Shown here in pieces: positions 5,887-13,542 of a DNA stretch of 21,047 nucleotides. Every line of letters starts with the position of its first letter. Within the stretch, counting starts at the first letter, position 1. Made by a program: the position numbers and the translations under genes. This DNA comes from Blastocatellia bacterium (GTDB lineage: Bacteria > Acidobacteriota > Blastocatellia > Pyrinomonadales > Pyrinomonadaceae): NCBI GenBank assembly GCA_003488005.1, contig DNND01000134.1, positions 42,981 to 64,027 on the forward strand. The letters are read 5' to 3'. The notes beneath the pieces were generated by a model that did no database searches, was not told the DNA's origin, and worked only from the letters and a program-made list of their open reading frames with translations.

Positions 5887-7860
5887 CTAAGTGTTAGTCA
5901 ACGCACGCAGCTCGACAAGCTTGCGCGCCATCTCAATAAAGTCGTTAAGAGACATCACGCCGATGTCGCCTTTGGTGCGCTCGCGAACCGCGACCACTCC
6001 CTGCTCCATTTCGCGATCGCCCAGCACCAGCATGAAAGGCGTTTTCTGCATTTGGGCATTACGGATCTTTGCGCCAATCTTTTCGCTCTTTAAGTTTGTC
6101 TCAACCCGCAAGCCGGCGCCCTTCAGTTCAGCTGAAACTTTTTCAGCGTACTCGTTGATTCGATCTGTGATGGGCAACACGGCAACCTGCACCGGCGCCA
6201 GCCACAGGGGAAAAGCACCGGCGTAGTGCTCAATCAAAACTCCAAAGAAGCGCTCAATCGAACCGAATAATGCCCGATGGACCATGACCGGCCGGTGCGG
6301 TTTATTATCTTCGCCTATGTACTCAAGCTGAAAACGCTCCGGCAAATTGAAATCCCACTGCACAGTTCCCAACTGCCACAACCGGCCAATAGCGTCCTCA
6401 ACCTTGAAATCAATCTTAGGTCCGTAGAAAGCGGCTTCCCCTTCAATGCGTTCATACTCGATTTTTCGAGCTTGCAAAGCATCAGCGAGCGCAACCTCGG
6501 CATACTGCCATTGTTCATCCGAGCCGAGCCATTCTTTCGAAGTATCGTTACCCTTTACCGATAATTCAAATTTTATCTTCTCAAACCCAAACGTCTTGAG
6601 CACTGAATAAGCAAAATCAACGCAATCGTCAATTTCCTTGCGCACCTGTTCCGGCGTGCAAAATAGATGCGCGTCATCAACTGTGAACCCGCGAACTCGC
6701 ATCAGCCCGTGCAGGGTTCCGGAAAGTTCCGCCCGATAAACGGTGCCCATTTCCGCATACCGCTGAGGCAGGTCGCGATACGAACGCTGTTGCGATTTGT
6801 AGATGCCGATATGAAACGGGCAATTCATCGGCTTGAGCCGAAACTCGGTTTCCTCAATCGTAGTCGGCGCAAACATTGAATCGCCGTAACTCTGTTCATG
6901 CCCGCTAATCTGCCACAGTTCGCGCTTGGCGATGTGCGGCGTATAGACAAAGCTGTAATCTCGCTTGATCAGCTCGCCGCGCAAGTAGTCTTCCATTTGC
7001 TGGCGAATGATGCCGCCCTTCGGGTGCCAGAAAATTAAACCCTGGCCATACTCTTCCTGGATTGAAAACAGATCGAGTTCCCTGCCCAAGCGGCGATGGT
7101 CTCTCTTCTCAGCTTCCTCGCGTTGCTTCAGCCACGCGTCCAATTCTTCCTGCGAGAAGAAAGCGGTGCCGTAGATGCGCTGCATCTGGGTATTCGCAGC
7201 GTCACCTTTCCAATAAGCGCCGGCAAGCGACAGCAATTTGAACGCGCGCAACTTGTTAGTATTCGGCACGTGCGGCCCAAGACAAAAGTCGATGAAAGGC
7301 GAGCTGTCGATGTAGTAAACACTGACGACCTCGCCCGCCTTTTCATCAATCAGCTCGCACTTCAAGGGCTCGTCGCGTTCTTTGAAAATCTCCAGCGCTC
7401 TAGCTTTGGAAATTTCTTCGCGCCGGTAAGCAAGGTTGCGGCTGGCAATCTGCTTCATTCGCTTTTCGATAATCGGCAGGTCAGCTTCGGTTAAAGGCTG
7501 CGGCGCAATCACGTCGTAGAAAAACCCGTAGCGCGGGTCTTCCAGCAGCGCCGGTCCGATTCCCAGCTTGGTCCCGGGAAACAAATCCAGAACTGCGGCA
7601 GCAAGCAGATGCGCAGTCGAATGGCGCAGCACATCTAAACCTTCGAGCGTCTGCGGCAGGACCGGCTCAATTTCGAGCGGCTCACCGTTTTGCTGCGCGT
7701 CGAGCGTGAAAGCGAGATCAACTTCGCGGCCATTAACGCGCGCCGCCAAAGCCTGCTTCGCCGCTTCGCGGTCCAGCTTCTTCAACGCCTCGCCGACCGT
7801 AACCGGCGCCGGCATCTGCGTCGCTGGTCCATGGCCAAGTTGTACGTTTATCTCACTCAT
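5887..7860 (-). CDS. thrS: Threonine-tRNA ligase
   Basis: Full-length ThrRS of 657 residues (family about 640). It charges tRNA-Thr and hydrolyses Ser-tRNA-Thr. Order: TGS-like domain (about 1-65); editing domain with H80-x3-H84 (HSTAHLLAA) and C193-x3-H197 (CLGPH); class II core with motif 2 YRAELSGTLHGLMRVRGF (375-392), zinc ligands C347, H398 and H528, and motif 3 VHRALFGSIERF (527-538); C-terminal anticodon-binding domain (about 550-645). It heads the thrS-infC-rpmI-rplT-pheST cluster, as in many bacteria. The ATG follows heptad repeat sequence and has only a weak AAGAG in front. A long upstream leader contains possible RNA structure (8190-8347), so regulation in the 5' UTR is plausible. 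Confidence 0.97.
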   Translation of the reverse strand: MSEINVQLGHGPATQMPAPVTVGEALKKLDREAAKQALAARVNGREVDLAFTLDAQQNGEPLEIEPVLPQTLEGLDVLRHSTAHLLAAAVLDLFPGTKLGIGPALLEDPRYGFFYDVIAPQPLTEADLPIIEKRMKQIASRNLAYRREEISKARALEIFKERDEPLKCELIDEKAGEVVSVYYIDSSPFIDFCLGPHVPNTNKLRAFKLLSLAGAYWKGDAANTQMQRIYGTAFFSQEELDAWLKQREEAEKRDHRRLGRELDLFSIQEEYGQGLIFWHPKGGIIRQQMEDYLRGELIKRDYSFVYTPHIAKRELWQISGHEQSYGDSMFAPTTIEETEFRLKPMNCPFHIGIYKSQQRSYRDLPQRYAEMGTVYRAELSGTLHGLMRVRGFTVDDAHLFCTPEQVRKEIDDCVDFAYSVLKTFGFEKIKFELSVKGNDTSKEWLGSDEQWQYAEVALADALQARKIEYERIEGEAAFYGPKIDFKVEDAIGRLWQLGTVQWDFNLPERFQLEYIGEDNKPHRPVMVHRALFGSIERFFGVLIEHYAGAFPLWLAPVQVAVLPITDRINEYAEKVSAELKGAGLRVETNLKSEKIGAKIRNAQMQKTPFMLVLGDREMEQGVVAVRERTKGDIGVMSLNDFIEMARKLVELRALTNT

Positions 7861-7862
7861 CT

Positions 7863-7898
7863 CTTGTCAGTAAATCGTAAGTCGTGAATCGTAAAATG
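7863..7898. repeat. Heptad repeat, left partner of an inverted pair
   Basis: Plus-strand units AATCGTA, AGTCGTG and AATCGTA lie just upstream of thrS. Their reverse complements (TTCACGA, TTTACGA, TTCACTA) occur at about 8147-8167. The two blocks bracket the palindromic element at 7925-8080. Confidence 0.6.
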
Positions 7899-7924
7899 GA
7901 AACTCTAGCTTTGAAACCAAGGTT

Positions 7925-8080
7925 GCGGCTCTGCGGCATCCCGTGCGGTAAGGCTTTGCCTTACCGAGTGCCGATCTTCAATTCTCAGGCTGCGCCTGAG
8001 AATTAGAGAGGCATAGCCTCAAACCTTAATACACCTTACGGAAAGGCAAAGCCTTTCCGCACGGGAGGCGGCACAGCCGC
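7925..8080. repeat. Long palindromic element in the thrS leader region
   Basis: Arms at 7925-7966 and 8039-8080 are 42-nt inverted copies with a few mismatches. Each contains its own hairpin (AAGGCTTTGCCTT-like) and the string CCCGTGCGG. Between them lie two smaller palindromes: ATTCTCAGG/CCTGAGAAT (7981-8003) and GAGGCATAGCCTC. It belongs to the same architectural class as the elements at 4106-4282 and 11686-11877. Confidence 0.75.
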
Positions 8081-8189
8081 GAAATCTGTCGGCAGCTCAC
8101 ACCGAAAGACGTACCCTCAAGCCAGCGGCTCTGGCACTTCCTATTCACGATTTACGATTCACTATTTGTTACTTCAACTGATCGGATCT

Positions 8190-8347
8190 GATAGGAGCGC
8201 CTTCGCCGAACCCGCCATAAGAGGCTGGTAATCAAAAACTAAAGAATCGAGTCGTTGTTCGATTCATAACGAAGGTCTTCCGGAGCATCCTATCAAAAGT
8301 TAGAACTTGCCAACGCCCTGCGGCGTCAACCTCTGCTTGAAGTTCTA
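8190..8347 (-). other. Possible structured 5' leader of thrS
   Basis: On the minus strand, in transcript order, three paired regions can be drawn. The first is TAGAACTT/AAGTTCTA (8347-8340 with 8308-8301), enclosing an ACGCC/GGCGT stem. The second is GATAGGA plus CCTTCG paired with CGAAGG plus TCCTATC (8294-8270 with 8205-8190), enclosing the third, GAATCGA/TCGATTC (8265-8244). These match no riboswitch or T-box I recognise, and could instead be another DNA repeat. The candidate transcription start falls inside the first stem, which weakens that stem as RNA. Confidence 0.35.
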
Positions 8348-8348
8348 G

Positions 8349-8377
8349 AATTTAGCCAAAGCTGCTGTTTAAGTCAA
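8349..8377 (-). promoter_or_regulatory. Candidate sigma-70 promoter for thrS
   Basis: Minus strand TTGACT, 17-base spacer, TAAATT (-35 at 8372-8377, -10 at 8349-8354). The -35 box is good and the -10 box is weak. It would give a leader of about 480 bases before thrS. The rest of the 7861-8624 gap holds the repeats listed separately and no coding sequence I can support. Confidence 0.4.
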
Positions 8378-8407
8378 ATCTGCGCCAAAGGAGGTACGAT
8401 TCTTTTT

Positions 8408-8594
8408 GATTTGAGACGACTGAGGGTCGTGAGGTCAGTACCCCGACTCGTCGGGGTAGCGGATGGGTCGCTCGTTCCGACATTCAAAACTGGGCTTGGC
8501 TGAGGTTTTTGCTTTATTCAAGAATCGTATTAAGGAGTGCGCACACCCATCCGCTACCGCAGACGGTACTGACGTCATTGCCACTGCGACGCGT
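8408..8594. repeat. 185-bp inverted-arm repeat, copy A (downstream of the phenylalanine hydroxylase)
   Basis: It starts GATTTGAGACGAC and ends TTGCCACTGCGACGCGTTTA, matching the ends of copy B at 18430-18609. The inner arms share GTCAGTACC and GGTAGCGGATGGGT in inverted orientation. In the left arm of this copy the middle of the arm is replaced by a CCCGACTCGTCGGGG palindrome. The unique centre (about 8469-8541) differs from that of copy B. It lies about 30 bases beyond the phhA stop codon. Confidence 0.75.
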
Positions 8595-8624
8595 TTATTG
8601 TTGCGCTTCGAACTTGGCCCCCAT

Positions 8625-9521
8625 TTATTTGAAAGCAACGAGATAATCACTCAACGTTTCATACATCGACTCGAAAGAGTTGGCACAGAAAAGTACTGGC
8701 TGAAAGCGCGTCGGGTCGTATTCAAGTCGAGAGGCTTCTTCCAAATCAAGTGGTCGCAATTCAGCGTTGTGCATATCCTCAAGCTCGCCCGCCGAAGAAA
8801 GTAGCCCGGTGCCATACGCCTTCACTTCGCATTGCTCAATCAAAACGCCAAACTCGAGCGTGTACCAGTAAACGCGCGATAGCCGCTCCAACGCTTCCGA
8901 ACTCGTCCCGCCTTTTACTGCGCGTCCAACCAATCGATTGAGCTCCGCGAAACGCTTGCTCGCCAGAGTGACCGCATGGCCCAACAACTCGTGAACGACG
9001 TCGGGCTCAGGAGTATAAAGCGGCGTCGAGTGGTGACGAATGTATTGCGTGCAAAGAAACACTCCATTCGCCAGCGACTCGAGAAACACGCGCGGCTGAA
9101 CCAGTCCGGCGACCGGTTCCAAACGAAAGGCGCTCATACTTTCAACCTTTGCCGACACTTCGCTCAGTTGGGGAATGCGATCGCGCGGCAAATCCAAGCG
9201 CGCGATGCAATCGAGATATTCCTTGCAGGCGTACCGCCGATGCTGCGGTTCGATTATCTGCAAAATGCTTTGCCAGAGTTGGTCCTCTTTTGCGTCATAA
9301 GGAGCATCCGGGATTTGCTCGCCGGGTTGATATTCCATTGCCAGGCGCGCAATCTCGTTGCGGCGCGCGCGGTAACTCGCATCGCGAAAACCCGGATGAT
9401 CCGGATCGAGTTGAACGATTTGGTTTCGCTCTGCCGCGATTTCGTTTGGCTTTGCGGTGACCATCCGCGCGTCAGCATGATCTCGCAGCAAGTCGCTTTG
9501 CTTATCGGTTGTTGTTCCCAT
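8625..9521 (-). CDS. phhA: Phenylalanine 4-hydroxylase (aromatic amino-acid hydroxylase)
   Basis: A 298-residue single-domain protein of the pterin-dependent, non-haem iron aromatic amino-acid hydroxylases; it probably converts Phe to Tyr. The iron ligands are visible: H177 and H182 in PDVVHELLGHA, and E223 in YWYTLEFGVL. QYIRHHSTPLYTPEPD (159-174) is the typical substrate and pterin pocket. As usual for bacterial forms it lacks an N-terminal ACT regulatory domain. The start has a GAGAGG Shine-Dalgarno nine bases upstream. It begins 42 bases after trpA stops, on the same strand with no terminator between, so it is probably the last gene of the aro-trp operon. Phe specificity rather than Trp or Tyr is assumed from bacterial relatives. 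No pterin recycling gene (phhB) is in the window. Confidence 0.88.
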   Translation of the reverse strand: MGTTTDKQSDLLRDHADARMVTAKPNEIAAERNQIVQLDPDHPGFRDASYRARRNEIARLAMEYQPGEQIPDAPYDAKEDQLWQSILQIIEPQHRRYACKEYLDCIARLDLPRDRIPQLSEVSAKVESMSAFRLEPVAGLVQPRVFLESLANGVFLCTQYIRHHSTPLYTPEPDVVHELLGHAVTLASKRFAELNRLVGRAVKGGTSSEALERLSRVYWYTLEFGVLIEQCEVKAYGTGLLSSAGELEDMHNAELRPLDLEEASRLEYDPTRFQPVLFCANSFESMYETLSDYLVAFK

Positions 9522-9563
9522 TTTTCGCCGCCTCTCGAAACAAAAAACTCCCCCTCCGCCCTG

Positions 9564-10349
9564 TCACACCATGAGTGATCTGACCAAGCCTCCTACTTGT
9601 TTCACTAAGTCACGGTTTCCGGCTTGCTTCTCAATCTCGGCAACGATCGCCGAACCCACTACCGCCGCGTCCGCATAGCCCAACACTTCCTCAACCTGCG
9701 TCTCATTCGAAATCCCAAAGCCGACGGCAACGGGCAGTTCGGTCACCGCACGCGCCCGCATCACCAACCTTGCGGCGGCTTCACTTGATTCTTTCCTCGT
9801 GCCGGTTACGCCGGTGCGCGATACCGCATAAATGAAACCCGCGGCGCGCTTGGCAATCATTTGCAAACGATCATCGGTCGAGGTAGGCGCGACTAAATAA
9901 ATCATGTCGAGCTTCTGTGCCGTCAATGCGCTTTGAAAGTTTTCCGCTTCCTCCGGCGCCAGGTCGGTCACTAATACTCCGTCCACGCCAACGCGCGCCG
10001 CTTCCCTGGCCAGTCTTTCCACACCAAACTGCAGCAGCGGATTGAAGTAACTGAAAAGCACGATAGGAACGTCTGTGTGTTCACGTGTGCCGGAAACAGT
10101 TTGCAAAATCTCTTCAATGCCGACTCGGTTGCGCAGGGCACGTTCAGACGATCTTTGAATCACTGGTCCATCGGCCATTGGATCGCTGAATGGAACGCCT
10201 AATTCGATGATGCTTGCCCCACAGCGGGCTAACTCGATTATTAATTCGCGAGTCACTTCGAGATTGGGATCGCCAGCCGTAATAAAAGGTATTAATCCAC
10301 CACGTCCGGCCTGCTTGAGTTCCGCAAAAGTTTTCTCTATTCGTCGCAA
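9564..10349 (-). CDS. trpA: Tryptophan synthase alpha chain
   Basis: Cleaves indole-3-glycerol phosphate and passes indole through a tunnel to TrpB. The 261 residues form the expected TIM barrel with the catalytic acids at their usual positions, E49 (IIELGVPFSDP) and D60 (MADGPVIQ). IPFITAGDP (20-28) and a phosphate-binding GFGISN segment are also present. The start is TTG at 10347-10349, thirteen bases inside trpB and preceded by GAGGTGG. No ATG or GTG near the family's start is available, and MRRIEKTFAELK matches where TrpA begins. The overlap with trpB implies coupled translation and equal amounts of the two chains. Confidence 0.96.
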   Translation of the reverse strand: MRRIEKTFAELKQAGRGGLIPFITAGDPNLEVTRELIIELARCGASIIELGVPFSDPMADGPVIQRSSERALRNRVGIEEILQTVSGTREHTDVPIVLFSYFNPLLQFGVERLAREAARVGVDGVLVTDLAPEEAENFQSALTAQKLDMIYLVAPTSTDDRLQMIAKRAAGFIYAVSRTGVTGTRKESSEAAARLVMRARAVTELPVAVGFGISNETQVEEVLGYADAAVVGSAIVAEIEKQAGNRDLVKQVGGLVRSLMV

Positions 10350-11554
10350 GGCGCCACCTCATTCAGAAGCTCAGCCACGGCTTGCACGTCCTTATCTCCA
10401 CGTCCCGACAGGTTCACTATCATGCAGCGGTCCCGGCCCAGTTCGCGCGCAAGTTGCATCGCATGAGCAATCGCGTGGGCCGATTCGAGCGCGGGAATGA
10501 TTCCTTCAAGCCGTGACAGCCTTTGAAAAGCTTCCAGCGCTTCGTCGTCTGAGGCCGCAACGTATTCCACACGCCCGGAGTCATGGAGGTATGCGTGCTC
10601 CGGACCGATCGACGGGTAATCAAGTCCGGCTGAAATGGAATGCGTTGCCGCAATTTGTCCGCGTTCGTCCTGCAGCACATAACTCAAGGTCCCCTGCAAA
10701 ACCCCAGGTCGACCACCGCCGCCCGAAACAAATCGCGCTGCATGATTGCCTAACTCATCTCCAGTTCCACCAGCCTCAACACCAATCATGCGCACGGACA
10801 CGTCGCCAAGAAATGGATAAAAGAGGCCAATGGAATTGGATCCGCCGCCAATGCAAGCGAGCAGAACATCGGGCAGACGCCCTTCGGCTTCGAGAATTTG
10901 CACTCGCGCTTCCCGACCAATCACGGTTTGAAAGTCGCGCACCATCAACGGGTAAGGATGTGGACCGAGGGCACTTCCCAGCAGGTAGTAGGTTTCCGCC
11001 GGAGTGCTTACCCAATCGCGCAGCGCCTCGTTGATCGCATCTTTTAATGTGCACGAGCCGGCGTTCACTTCACGAACTTCAGCGCCCAGGAGTCGCATGC
11101 GAAAAACATTTGGCGCTTGGCGAAGCATGTCTTCGCTACCCATGTAAATGACGCATTCAAGTCCAAACAGCGCGCAGACAGTTGCCACCGCGACTCCGTG
11201 TTGACCAGCGCCCGTTTCGGCAATAATTCTTTTCTTGCCCATCCGGCGCGCCAGGAGCACCTGGCCCAGCGCGTTGTTTATTTTGTGCGAACCGGTGTGC
11301 GACAGGTCTTCGCGCTTGAGATAGATGCGCGCACCGCCGGCAGCTTCGGTTAGGCGAGCGGCGTAAAACAACGGCGTCGGCCTTCCAGAGTAGTCGCGCA
11401 ACAGCCCTTCGAATTCTGTTTTGAAGCCGGCGTCCGCACGCAGCGCAAGGAACGCCGCGGTCAATTCATCGAGCGGAGCCATCAACGTTTCCGGAACAAA
11501 GCGCCCACCGTATGGTCCCCAATGTCCGCCGGCATCGGGTTCGTTGTGATTCAT
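10337..11554 (-). CDS. trpB: Tryptophan synthase beta chain
   Basis: PLP enzyme joining indole and serine to make tryptophan; 405 residues, standard for TrpB1. The PLP lysine is K91 in HTGSHKINNA, the catalytic glutamate region is AETGAGQHG, and the phosphate cup is CIGGGSNSIG. The N-terminus (GGHWGPYGGRFVPETLM) is typical of TrpB1, the partner of TrpA. The ATG at 11552-11554 is preferred over a TTG one codon earlier; a GAGAGG lies nine bases upstream. A 400-base non-coding stretch separates it from trpF upstream, while trpA overlaps its 3' end. Confidence 0.97.
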   Translation of the reverse strand: MNHNEPDAGGHWGPYGGRFVPETLMAPLDELTAAFLALRADAGFKTEFEGLLRDYSGRPTPLFYAARLTEAAGGARIYLKREDLSHTGSHKINNALGQVLLARRMGKKRIIAETGAGQHGVAVATVCALFGLECVIYMGSEDMLRQAPNVFRMRLLGAEVREVNAGSCTLKDAINEALRDWVSTPAETYYLLGSALGPHPYPLMVRDFQTVIGREARVQILEAEGRLPDVLLACIGGGSNSIGLFYPFLGDVSVRMIGVEAGGTGDELGNHAARFVSGGGGRPGVLQGTLSYVLQDERGQIAATHSISAGLDYPSIGPEHAYLHDSGRVEYVAASDDEALEAFQRLSRLEGIIPALESAHAIAHAMQLARELGRDRCMIVNLSGRGDKDVQAVAELLNEVAPCDE

Positions 11555-11685
11555 CAAACCTAACCTCTCATTTCGCCGCCAAGTCTTTCACAAAAGTGGC
11601 ATGGACTTTAGTCTGTGGTTTCGCGGCACAGCACAGACTGAAGTAACCTCTGATCAAGTAAGCCGAATAGGATCCGTATCACTCT

Positions 11686-11877
11686 TTCGACGCGTAGCGT
11701 CCGTACGAATTTAGCCCGGCCTTTTCAAGGCCGGGAACGGGCAAGAGAGCGTTCGCGTCGCGTAGCGACGCTTGAAACCAGCCCGTACCCAATCGTCGCT
11801 ACGCGACGAGGGCAAGGAGGAACCTGATCCTGGCGTTGAAACGCCAGGCTACATTCGTAGGGACGCTACGCGTCGAA
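11686..11877. repeat. Paired double-hairpin element between trpF and trpB
   Basis: Arms 11686-11735 and 11829-11877 are inverted copies sharing TTCGACGCGTAGCGTCC, TACGAAT and TAGCC. Each arm then has a hairpin whose stem differs between arms by matched changes: CCCGGCCTT/AAGGCCGGG against CCTGGCGTT/AACGCCAGG. The centre holds a further inverted pair built on GTCGCGTAGCGAC. The rest of the 11558-11953 gap shows no ORF, promoter or terminator I can support. Confidence 0.8.
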
Positions 11878-11953
11878 GACACTTGCTCCATTGCTTCCTG
11901 AAATCTATGCCACTACCGCTTTCACACTGCCATTCGACGCATTCGTTGAGCGT

Positions 11954-12595
11954 TCAATTCTTTTCCTGCAAAGGCGAGTAGCCGCGAATCGCATTAATGA
12001 ACGCGCGCACTCGTGCAATGTCTTTGCGTCCAGGCGAACTTTCCAAACTACTGCAAGCGTCGACTCCATAGGGCTGGACGCTTGCCACGGCTTCGGCAAC
12101 GTTTTCCGGTCCCAAGCCGCCAGCCAGAAATAGTTTTGGTACTAACTTGCCGGTTCGTCGCGCCAACGACCAATCAAACACTTTGCCGGTGCCGCCGGCC
12201 AGATGTGCGTCAAAACTATCGAGCAGGACAGCGTCAACTGGATAGTTCTCCGCGCTTTCCGGCTTGAATTCTTGATTAGCCCGCAGCGCCTTAATCACAA
12301 ATCTTCCACTTAGCTGTCGACAGTAAGACGGTGATTCGGCGCCATGTAATTGCACCGCAGCCACGCCGGCAATATCGGCCAAACGCGCCACGTCCTTTGG
12401 CGTCCCGGCGTCAACAAAGACACCGATCGTCGATATCGAGGTGGGAAGTTGCGCAACGATTTTGCGAGCCTCGGCAGGCTCGATGTACCGCGGACTGCCG
12501 GAATAGAAATTAAAGCCGATCAGGTCCCCACCCGCAGCGGCACACGCCAAGGCATCTTCTAAATTTGTAATGCCGCAAATTTTTATTCGCACCAT
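11954..12595 (-). CDS. trpF: Phosphoribosylanthranilate isomerase
   Basis: Third step of the Trp branch, an Amadori rearrangement. A 213-residue TIM barrel with general base C7 (KICGIT) and general acid D126 (LLDSFD). GGTGKVFDW (134-142) and LAGGLGPENV (157-166) are the family's phosphate-binding motifs. The usual C-terminal VDVSSGVE reads VDACSSLESSPGRKD here, a mild variant. The ATG at 12593-12595 is preferred because the frame extends 25 codons further upstream only through the palindromic repeat, whose GETPAVPV-like translation is not part of TrpF. No strong Shine-Dalgarno is seen. Confidence 0.95.
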   Translation of the reverse strand: MVRIKICGITNLEDALACAAAGGDLIGFNFYSGSPRYIEPAEARKIVAQLPTSISTIGVFVDAGTPKDVARLADIAGVAAVQLHGAESPSYCRQLSGRFVIKALRANQEFKPESAENYPVDAVLLDSFDAHLAGGTGKVFDWSLARRTGKLVPKLFLAGGLGPENVAEAVASVQPYGVDACSSLESSPGRKDIARVRAFINAIRGYSPLQEKN

Positions 12596-12629
12596 GATTA
12601 ATGTGTTAATTGTGACCTTTCGACAATTA

Positions 12630-12730
12630 ACTGGGACCGCGGGCGTCTCGCCCGCCTCGTGCGCTACCACTCACCAAACTTCTTTTTCGCTCTTCGCGCT
12701 CATTGCGGGCGAGACGCCCGCGGTCCCAGT
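12630..12730. repeat. Perfect 26-bp inverted repeat between trpC and trpF
   Basis: Arms 12630-12655 and 12705-12730 are exact reverse complements with a 49-base spacer. Each arm contains its own hairpin, GCGGGCG-TCT-CGCCCGC. The element begins two bases after the trpC stop codon (12733-12735). There is no T-tract, so it is not a canonical intrinsic terminator. Confidence 0.85.
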
Positions 12731-12732
12731 GA

Positions 12733-13542
12733 CTAAGCCTTCTGAACCAGATGCCTTAATGCTTTCCCGGGGTCATTGGCGGTCATCAACGCTTCGCCGA
12801 TCAGAAACCCGTGAAAGCCTGCGGCATGCAGCCGGCGCAGTTCAGCGTTTTCGCGCAGGCCGCTTTCGCTAATCAGAAACGAATCTGCGGGCGCCGAAGC
12901 TAAACATTCAGCGGACACGTCGAGCGAAACAACGAACGTCCGCAGGTTACGATTGTTGATTCCAATCAACGTTGCTCCACACGCAACCGCGCGCTCCATC
13001 TCAGCCGGACTGTGCACCTCGACCAGTGCGTCCATTTGCAACTCGTCTTCAATGACCCGGCGCAGCAATGCAAGCCGTTCATCATCCAGTGCGGCAACAA
13101 TCAACAACAACGCGTCCGCGCCGGCGGCGGCCGTTTCAAAAACTTGATATTCATCAATGATGAAATCTTTGCGCAATACGGGAATTTGAACCGCTGCTTT
13201 GACCACTTTCAAATCCGCAAGTGAACCCCGGAAAAAGTCCTCTTCAGTCAAAACTGAAATCGCGGTCGCGCCGTTTTTCTCAAATATGCGCGCCGTTTCT
13301 GCGGGCTCAGCTTGAGGCCGAATATCGCCGTTGGATGGCGACGCTCGCTTGAACTCGGCAATAACGGCGAGTTGATTTTTCCTTTCAGCAACGACGGCGC
13401 GCAACGCGAATGGCGCAGCCTGAGCGCGCCGCATGATCGCGCTGTCCCGCAGTTCGGAAAGTCGCGTTCCGCCCTTCGCGCGCTGCACTTTCTCGCGCTT
13501 GCGCTGAACAATCTCATCAAGGAAATTCATGGTCGCCGTCAT
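12733..13542 (-). CDS. trpC: Indole-3-glycerol phosphate synthase
   Basis: Ring closure making indole-3-glycerol phosphate; 269 residues, monofunctional (trpF is a separate gene). Conserved segments in order: E63 and K65 in AEFKRASPS, K125 in LRKDFI, LLLIVAAL, E175 in ALVEVH, GINNRNL (194-200), SESG (225-228) and the phosphate-binding FLIGEAL near the C-terminus. Its ATG overlaps the trpD stop in an ATGA arrangement, indicating coupling. A second in-frame ATG four codons later (MNFLDEIV) would also fit the family start. Confidence 0.96.
   Translation of the reverse strand: MTATMNFLDEIVQRKREKVQRAKGGTRLSELRDSAIMRRAQAAPFALRAVVAERKNQLAVIAEFKRASPSNGDIRPQAEPAETARIFEKNGATAISVLTEEDFFRGSLADLKVVKAAVQIPVLRKDFIIDEYQVFETAAAGADALLLIVAALDDERLALLRRVIEDELQMDALVEVHSPAEMERAVACGATLIGINNRNLRTFVVSLDVSAECLASAPADSFLISESGLRENAELRRLHAAGFHGFLIGEALMTANDPGKALRHLVQKA

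Noticed and set aside
8241..8275. tRNA-like T-loop string (GTTCGATTC) on the plus strand upstream of thrS
   Set aside because: The flanking bases do not form a T-stem, and no acceptor, D or anticodon arm can be drawn around it.
8435..8650. Short open frames on both strands over the 185-bp repeat copies, here and at 18339-18557
   Set aside because: They are produced by the inverted arms, lack ribosome sites and differ between copies.
12596..12670. N-terminal extension of TrpF (residues reading VAHEAGETPAVPV)
   Set aside because: It is encoded by the palindromic repeat and its spacer. TrpF proteins begin at the VRIKICG segment.
12630..12730. Intrinsic terminator after trpC
   Set aside because: The hairpin is strong but has no T-tract on either strand, and trpF, trpB and trpA follow on the same strand.
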